The notes under the pieces were generated by a model that ran no database searches, was not told where the DNA came from, and saw nothing but the letters and a program-made list of their open reading frames with translations. From positions 1-40,616 of the forward strand of contig JAIUNT010000009.1 of assembly GCA_020161545.1 (NCBI GenBank): DNA of 40,616 bases, written 5' to 3'. The position numbers and the translations under genes are program-made. This document shows positions 34,911 to 40,616 of this stretch, in pieces. The DNA is from Pseudomonadota bacterium. Its GTDB lineage: Bacteria; Pseudomonadota; Alphaproteobacteria; Caedimonadales; UBA1908. Numbering within the stretch: position 1 is the first letter of the stretch; each line of letters starts with the position of its first letter.

Positions 34911-36685
34911 GTGGCAATCTCCTTTTGGGCGTAGGTGAGGATGTCGCGCCCTAAGGGCGTTGCAACGCGCCCCCCTCCTCCGCCATGTTCCACCACTACG
35001 CAGACAACAAAACGGGGATCGTTCACAGGTGCGTATCCCGCAAACAGGGCGTGATCGCGCTTCTCCCACGGGATTTCTTCATTCTTGAGGACACGTGTTT
35101 GACGTTCCTTCATGGAGATGCGCCGCACTTGAGAGGTGGCCGTTTTGCCCCCCATCTCAAGGCCTGGGATCGCTAAGCGCTGGGCATAGGACGTGCCTGA
35201 GGGGTGATTGACGACTTGGTTCATGGCCTCGCGAATGAGTGCTAGGTGCGTGGGCTCCAGGGGCAGTCCCGGCAAAGGGATGTGGTTCCCTTTGACGAGC
35301 GTGGGCGTAAAAGCGCGTCCATCTCCCACCAAGCGGCACATCATGAGGGCAATTTGCAAAGGGGTCGCAAGGCTTGCGCCTTGTCCAATACTCGACAAGA
35401 TGGTGTCCCCAGGAGTCCAGGCGCGGTTTTGGGTTTTGCGCTTCCAGGCGCGTCCGGGCACAAGACCTGCTTTTTCGCCCACGAGCTCGACCCCCGTGGG
35501 GGCGCCAAGGCCAAGCATGCGCGCCATTTGCTCGATGGCGTCAATACCAACACGGCGCGCAATATCATAAAAATAGACATCACATGACTCGCGCAGGGCT
35601 GATGTGACATTGACGGGCCCATGGGTTCGCCAACAGTGATAGCGGTGGGACCCGAGTTCGCAATAACCCGAACACTGGATGGTCGTTGTGGGTGTGATCT
35701 TACCCGCCTTGAGGGCGGCTAAAGCCACAATCATTTTGACAAGGGAGCCCGGGGCGTATTGGCCACGCAGGCTTTTATTGGTGAGGGCTGCGTAAGGGTT
35801 GTCACGCAGGGCTACCCAATGCTCACTGCTGATGCCTTGCACAAAGAGGTTAGGGTCATAACTGGGCGTTGAGACAAAGGTGAGGATTTCCCCCGTGCGC
35901 GGATCCATGACAACGGCACTGGCGCTCTCCTTTGAGGACAAAACCTCAAAGGCATGCTGCTGGAGGCCTGCATGGATGGACAGTAGGAGATCTTGCCCTT
36001 GAATGCCTTGCTTTTGGGTGAGTTCTCGGATCTCCTGACCTCTCGCGTTCACCTCTACTTCCCGGTACCCAGGCGTGCCTTGAAGGGTCTCATCAAAGGC
36101 CTTTTCGCATCCTTCGCGACCCAGGCGAAAGTCCGGCAGGCGCCACGCAGGATTTTGGGCAGGCTCATCTTTGCCGGGCGGTTGAACGTAACCTGTGACG
36201 TGGCAGAGTGGATCCTTCAAAGGGTACATGCGCAGGGCACCCTTTTCCACCTCAACGCCTTCAAGATCGCGCGTGTGGATCTCAAGGTGGCAGACTTCGT
36301 CCCACGTGAGGGGCTCTTTGAGAATATGCACACTGCCTCGGCGCGTAAGTTGCTTGAAGTCGAGGGGGGGTAAAGGAAATACCCCGTAGAGATCTGTCAG
36401 TGTTTTGACCGGCTCTGTGCTCTCACCCGGATAAAAGACAAGCCGGTAGATCATTTCATCCTGGGCCAGCGCAACGCCCGTCCTGTCTAAGATGCGCCCG
36501 CGTAGCGGTAAGGCAAAACGCAACCGCACGCGGTTTTTGCGTGATAGCGTATTATAGTGGGAGGAACGCACGCCTCCTAAGTAAACAAGGCGTCCCAGTA
36601 GCACGGACATGAGCACCCCCTGTGCGCCTGCCAGGAGAAGGGTGCGCCTGGAAAAACGTGTATCCTTAGGGGTATCACGACTCAT
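34907..36685 (-). CDS. mrdA: Penicillin-binding protein 2 (elongasome transpeptidase)
   Basis: PBP2 cross-links peptidoglycan made by RodA. The 592-residue protein has one N-terminal membrane helix (about 13-37), the class B dimerisation/pedestal region with RGRILDRTG at 62-70, and the transpeptidase domain: SLVK at 314-317 (catalytic Ser314), SCD at 367-369, and KTAT at 514-517 in place of the usual KTGT. The substitution of Ala for Gly in this box was checked on the nucleotide sequence (GCC codon). Its start overlaps mreD by 11 bases and its end overlaps rodA by four, indicating a single transcript with mreBCD. Confidence 0.95.
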   Translation of the reverse strand: MSRDTPKDTRFSRRTLLLAGAQGVLMSVLLGRLVYLGGVRSSHYNTLSRKNRVRLRFALPLRGRILDRTGVALAQDEMIYRLVFYPGESTEPVKTLTDLYGVFPLPPLDFKQLTRRGSVHILKEPLTWDEVCHLEIHTRDLEGVEVEKGALRMYPLKDPLCHVTGYVQPPGKDEPAQNPAWRLPDFRLGREGCEKAFDETLQGTPGYREVEVNARGQEIRELTQKQGIQGQDLLLSIHAGLQQHAFEVLSSKESASAVVMDPRTGEILTFVSTPSYDPNLFVQGISSEHWVALRDNPYAALTNKSLRGQYAPGSLVKMIVALAALKAGKITPTTTIQCSGYCELGSHRYHCWRTHGPVNVTSALRESCDVYFYDIARRVGIDAIEQMARMLGLGAPTGVELVGEKAGLVPGRAWKRKTQNRAWTPGDTILSSIGQGASLATPLQIALMMCRLVGDGRAFTPTLVKGNHIPLPGLPLEPTHLALIREAMNQVVNHPSGTSYAQRLAIPGLEMGGKTATSQVRRISMKERQTRVLKNEEIPWEKRDHALFAGYAPVNDPRFVVCVVVEHGGGGGRVATPLGRDILTYAQKEIAT

Positions 36686-37163
36686 GACGTGCGCTCAGTG
36701 TGACGTGAACCCATGTGAGAAAGCGAAAAAGCAAGGGGAACATCAAGGCGAGGAAGCTGCACTCTGTGACAAAGTTCACAGGGTGTTTTGAAAGATGCAT
36801 CACACCCATGAGGAAGCCTTCTCTGACCCCCAAGAAAGCCAGGGTTGTGATAGCAAAGATCACCCACGTAAAGAAAAAGGCGCGTTTAAAAAGATACTTG
36901 CGCTGGGGCATGAGGAACAGTCCATAAAGTCCGTAGAGGCTTCCGTGCACGCCTAAGGGGATATTGGACAGGGTATCTTGAAAGAGGCTTATACAAAAAA
37001 TACCAACCCACGGGGTGTGCTGGGGATTAATAAGAATCGTGATGAAGATGAGTGGCAGAAGGAAAGCTGCGCCTATGGCGTCAGCCACAAAAAAGAGCGT
37101 GAAGAGAAGCGCGCACAGAGCATAGTAAACGCAAGAGCGTATGAGAACGGATTGCTCACCCAT
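36675..37163 (-). CDS. mreD: Rod shape-determining protein MreD
   Basis: MreD is a small integral membrane protein of the elongasome. The 162-residue product has about five hydrophobic helices and the typical SLFQDTLSNIPLGVHGSLYG near residue 60, a conserved loop of the family. It overlaps mreC by eight bases upstream and mrdA by 11 downstream. MreD sequences are weakly conserved, but position between mreC and mrdA makes the assignment firm. Confidence 0.9.
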   Translation of the reverse strand: MGEQSVLIRSCVYYALCALLFTLFFVADAIGAAFLLPLIFITILINPQHTPWVGIFCISLFQDTLSNIPLGVHGSLYGLYGLFLMPQRKYLFKRAFFFTWVIFAITTLAFLGVREGFLMGVMHLSKHPVNFVTECSFLALMFPLLFRFLTWVHVTLSARHES

Positions 37164-38010
37164 GGGAGGCCTCCGCGTGTTTGAGAATGCTCACATAAGG
37201 CGGCATGGGTTCTTCAAGGGCGCACATGAGGGCATGGGTCCCATCTTTTTGTGCCACCACGCGTCCCACGATATAGTCCGGAGGGTAGAAAGCGCCTTCA
37301 GTGGTTGTGAGAAGAAACTCACCAGGCGTGAAGGTTTTTGTATCTTGGGCATGCACAAGGCTTAAGCGCGCTCCACCCGTTCCCGTGACCACACTGCGTT
37401 TACCTGAGTGTTCACCCACAACGGGAATGCGCACACTGGGATCTTTGGTGGTCACAACCATGGCGCTTGAGTTGCCGCATTTGGCGATGTGCCCCACAAG
37501 GATGCGTCCGCTGACAACGGGGATTTCCTCCGCAACGCCTTGGTCGTATCCGGCCGCCAGGAGCAACCTATTGTGGGCCTCACCCCGTTGTTGACCAATG
37601 ACACGCGCCGTCAAGTGCGGCAGCGTTGTCAGCATTGAAAGATTGAGCTGTTGGCGCAAAAGCGTGTTTTCTCTGGCCAAGATACGTGCCTGGTCCTGCC
37701 ACCCTTTGAGGCGTGCGTTTTCGTCCTCTAGTTGTCTGTGGGTTGCGGCGGCGCGCCTCATGTCTAGGAAATCCCGGTGCAGGGTCGGCGCAAACTCAAA
37801 AAGTTCTTTAAGGGTGCGTTCAAAGCTAAGGCTGGTATCAAGCACGAGGGTACGCACAAAAGAAAGGTGCGTGGGCTGGGTTATAGAAAGCGTAAAAAGA
37901 CAAAGGCTAACAATAAAGGTGGTGCCTGCGCCCGCAAAGGGGATGGCACTTTTGAGCGCATGGAGGGAGCCTTTGGCCAGTGAGAGCATCCAATCTGAGG
38001 ACGGGCCCAT
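37156..38010 (-). CDS. mreC: Rod shape-determining protein MreC
   Basis: MreC is a bitopic protein that bridges MreB filaments to PBP2 and activates it. The 284-residue protein has one membrane helix (about 20-42), a coiled-coil (about 80-120, RQLEDENARLKGWQDQARIL) and a periplasmic beta-rich domain with ARVIGQQRGEAHNRLLLAAG and GRILVGHIAKCGNSSAMVVT. The ATG has GGAGG 12 bases upstream. It lies 28 bases after mreB and overlaps mreD. Confidence 0.94.
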   Translation of the reverse strand: MGPSSDWMLSLAKGSLHALKSAIPFAGAGTTFIVSLCLFTLSITQPTHLSFVRTLVLDTSLSFERTLKELFEFAPTLHRDFLDMRRAAATHRQLEDENARLKGWQDQARILARENTLLRQQLNLSMLTTLPHLTARVIGQQRGEAHNRLLLAAGYDQGVAEEIPVVSGRILVGHIAKCGNSSAMVVTTKDPSVRIPVVGEHSGKRSVVTGTGGARLSLVHAQDTKTFTPGEFLLTTTEGAFYPPDYIVGRVVAQKDGTHALMCALEEPMPPYVSILKHAEASHG

Positions 38011-38038
38011 GGGCTTAATCTCCCTCCAGCCAACTCAA

Positions 38039-39273
<1,235 letters not shown>

Positions 39274-40065
39274 ATGAAAAGAACGTTACACATGTGGGCA
39301 GTGTTTCTGGCTACCTTGGGAGGTGCGTGTGTCTATGGGTCAAGCCATGGATCAAGCGTTGAGGAGGCTCTAGACCCCTTGGAGAGGCCGTTACGCGCAT
39401 GCTGTGCGGCGGCGGGCGTGCCTGACACCTATGAAGATGTGCGCAAGCGCATTGAGACCTTCCATGCCCAGATCCCGGGCAAGACAACGACGCTCACCCG
39501 ATTGGCGCTCATGGAAGAGTGTTTCTTGCCACAGTGGCTTGCGCAAGAGCTTGCCCTCGTGCACTTAAGAGCGTCTCGGGACGCGGCTAAGGTGCAGGAA
39601 GACATCCATACTTGGCACACCGACAAAGATCATGAAGCGAGTGCGCCGACCACGCTCTTCCTCAAAAATATTGGGATGACAAAAGTGGCGTTTACAGCGC
39701 TGGCGTATAAAGAGCAAATGGACAAGTTTGATGCCTACGATAAAACCTACAGGAAAGATCTGCTGTCCCGCACAGAAGGCGATGTTCCCCATATGATTTG
39801 GGAAAGCGCCCTCCACCATTACAACCGAGGTCGCGATCCACAAAAGTTTGCGCTTCTCTACTATATCTTCATGGTCTGTGAGCCCGGCGAGCGCCTTGGA
39901 AAGTGGCAAAGCCTTGTGGCCATGCGTGCCTGTGAGGGCTTTGCATGGCAAGGGTTTGAGTTTTACGAGGCGTCTGATGCGCATATCAGCTTGAAGGACG
40001 CGCTTTTGGCGCTGCCTCATACACCGTTTCCTTATCCAGAAGACCCAGCTTCTTCCTTGAGGTAA
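39274..40065 (+). CDS. Exported Sel1/TPR-like protein, function unknown (paralogue 1)
   Basis: I choose ATG 39274, with AAGGAG seven bases upstream; the longer frame would cover the promoter region. The 263-residue protein has a signal peptide (MKRTLHMWAVFLATLGGACV, cleavage near GSSHG). The body is alpha-helical and aromatic-rich with weakly repeated units, e.g. WLAQELALVHLRASRDAAKV and FALLYYIFMVCEP, compatible with degenerate Sel1/TPR hairpins. VPDTYEDVRKRIETF and the following 50 residues align by eye with the next gene, so the two are probably tandem duplicates. A strong terminator follows, so each copy appears to be its own unit. No function can be given. Confidence 0.7.
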   Translation: MKRTLHMWAVFLATLGGACVYGSSHGSSVEEALDPLERPLRACCAAAGVPDTYEDVRKRIETFHAQIPGKTTTLTRLALMEECFLPQWLAQELALVHLRASRDAAKVQEDIHTWHTDKDHEASAPTTLFLKNIGMTKVAFTALAYKEQMDKFDAYDKTYRKDLLSRTEGDVPHMIWESALHHYNRGRDPQKFALLYYIFMVCEPGERLGKWQSLVAMRACEGFAWQGFEFYEASDAHISLKDALLALPHTPFPYPEDPASSLR

Positions 40066-40089
40066 ATCACACGTCTGAAGCAGAGTAAG

Positions 40090-40126
40090 AAAGAGTCAGG
40101 ACTGTTTGTCTTGACTCTTTTTGTTT
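40090..40126 (+). terminator. Factor-independent terminator
   Basis: A 13-bp stem (AAAGAGTCAGGAC with GTCTTGACTCTTT, one G-U pair) around a TGTTT loop is followed by TTGTTT. It begins 24 bases after the stop of the preceding gene and is the clearest terminator in the window. Confidence 0.85.
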
Positions 40127-40175
40127 ATATTGATAGAAGTCCATTTGGCAAATTGACAATAAGGAAACTAAATAA

Positions 40176-40616
40176 ATGAAGCATTTAATGAGAATTGGTA
40201 CGGTCTTGTGTCTTGTCGTACAGGGTGGTGTTGCCTCTGCAAACGATCTTGTTTTGGATTTTGAACCCATAAATTGCCAGAGTGCGCATCATCGTCCTTT
40301 GGAGTGCCAAGAGAATTTTAATATTATAGACCCGCAAATGGTGAGAAAAGTCTATTGGGATTTAGCCTATACAGTGGGTGCTCCTGACACGGCTTACGAT
40401 TTTGCGCGCTATTTTTATACCACAAAACAAGCAAGTGATCTGAGTGAGACGGACAAAGAAGGGCTTGTGGATGTTGTGCGCACGTCCGCAGATCAAGGGT
40501 ATGCACCTGCGCAGGTCACCTACGCAGCCTATCTTCAAAGTTCCCAAGTGGGTGATGCGAGTCGTGCCCTCAATTATTTCCTGGAGGCCCATATGCAAGG
40601 CAATCTTAAAGGAACA
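40176..40616 (+). CDS. Exported Sel1-repeat-like protein (paralogue 2, cut by window end)
   Basis: The ATG at 40176, with AAGGA ten bases upstream, opens a frame that stays open for 147 codons to the window end, so the C-terminus is missing. MKHLMRIGTVLCLVVQGGVA followed by SAND is a signal peptide. Residues about 105-140 (GYAPAQVTYAAYLQSSQVGD and ALNYFLEAHMQGN) form a Sel1-like helical repeat. VGAPDTAYDFARYF matches GVPDTYEDVRKRI in the preceding gene and the spacing to the AQ-containing helix is nearly the same (41 against 39 residues). Base composition looks more AT-rich than most of the window. Function unknown; Sel1 proteins generally act as protein-binding scaffolds. Confidence 0.72.
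   Translation, partial: MKHLMRIGTVLCLVVQGGVASANDLVLDFEPINCQSAHHRPLECQENFNIIDPQMVRKVYWDLAYTVGAPDTAYDFARYFYTTKQASDLSETDKEGLVDVVRTSADQGYAPAQVTYAAYLQSSQVGDASRALNYFLEAHMQGNLKGT

Noticed and set aside
34911..35069. N-terminal extension of RodA
   Set aside because: It overlaps mrdA out of frame and has no hydrophobic or family-like sequence; the GTG in the GTGA overlap is the natural start.

Overview
The window reads as a chromosomal segment of an alphaproteobacterium. The evidence is the gene content and order: rpsT next to dnaA-dnaN-recF, a DksA with one cysteine in the alphaproteobacterial form, FliX beside flgI, a short CheL-type rod-binding protein, and lptF-lptG-lptD, surA-rsmA and mreBCD-mrdA-rodA blocks. 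Base composition is moderately GC-rich by eye and coding is dense, with many start/stop overlaps. Several Sec-exported proteins with no recognised enzymatic role (a leucine-rich-repeat protein, a protein with a TGHY motif, two tandem Sel1-like proteins) fit a host-associated lineage such as Holosporales, but that placement is an inference.

Layout. 1-3387 (minus): rpsT, dnaA, dnaN and the 5' part of recF. 3574-5973 (plus): exported LRR protein. 6169-10038 (plus): large AsmA/YhdP-like protein, then a glyoxalase II. 10046-10984 (minus): fliX then dksA. 11102-16317 (plus): flagellar operon flgI, cheL/flgJ-like, flgN-like, flgK, flgL, fliW, preceded by a near-consensus sigma-54 promoter. 16307-17461 (minus): ubiquinone-type FAD monooxygenase. 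17568-23268 (plus): AsmA protein, NhaD/CitT-type transporter, lysS. 23269-23806: non-coding stretch with nested inverted repeats and tRNA-Ser(UGA). 23807-25773 (minus): brnQ, EIIA(Man), HPr. 25880-27049 (minus): secreted protein of unknown function. 27134-29241 (minus): surA-rsmA. 29381-33795 (plus): lptF-lptG-lptD. 33798-39079 (minus): mreB-mreC-mreD-mrdA-rodA. 39274 to the end (plus): two exported, apparently paralogous proteins, the second cut by the window edge.

The genes fall into clear modules: replication initiation; flagellar hook-filament junction assembly with sigma-54/FliX control; envelope biogenesis (LPS export, outer-membrane chaperone, AsmA-type proteins); the rod-shape elongasome; and a phosphotransfer module of the regulatory-PTS kind. 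No insertion sequence, CRISPR array, prophage or defence system was seen. The least explained items are the LRR protein's C-terminal half, the TGHY-motif protein, the tandem secreted pair and the palindromic structures at 23332-23406 and 29292-29317. No gene-free stretch exceeds 300 bases.
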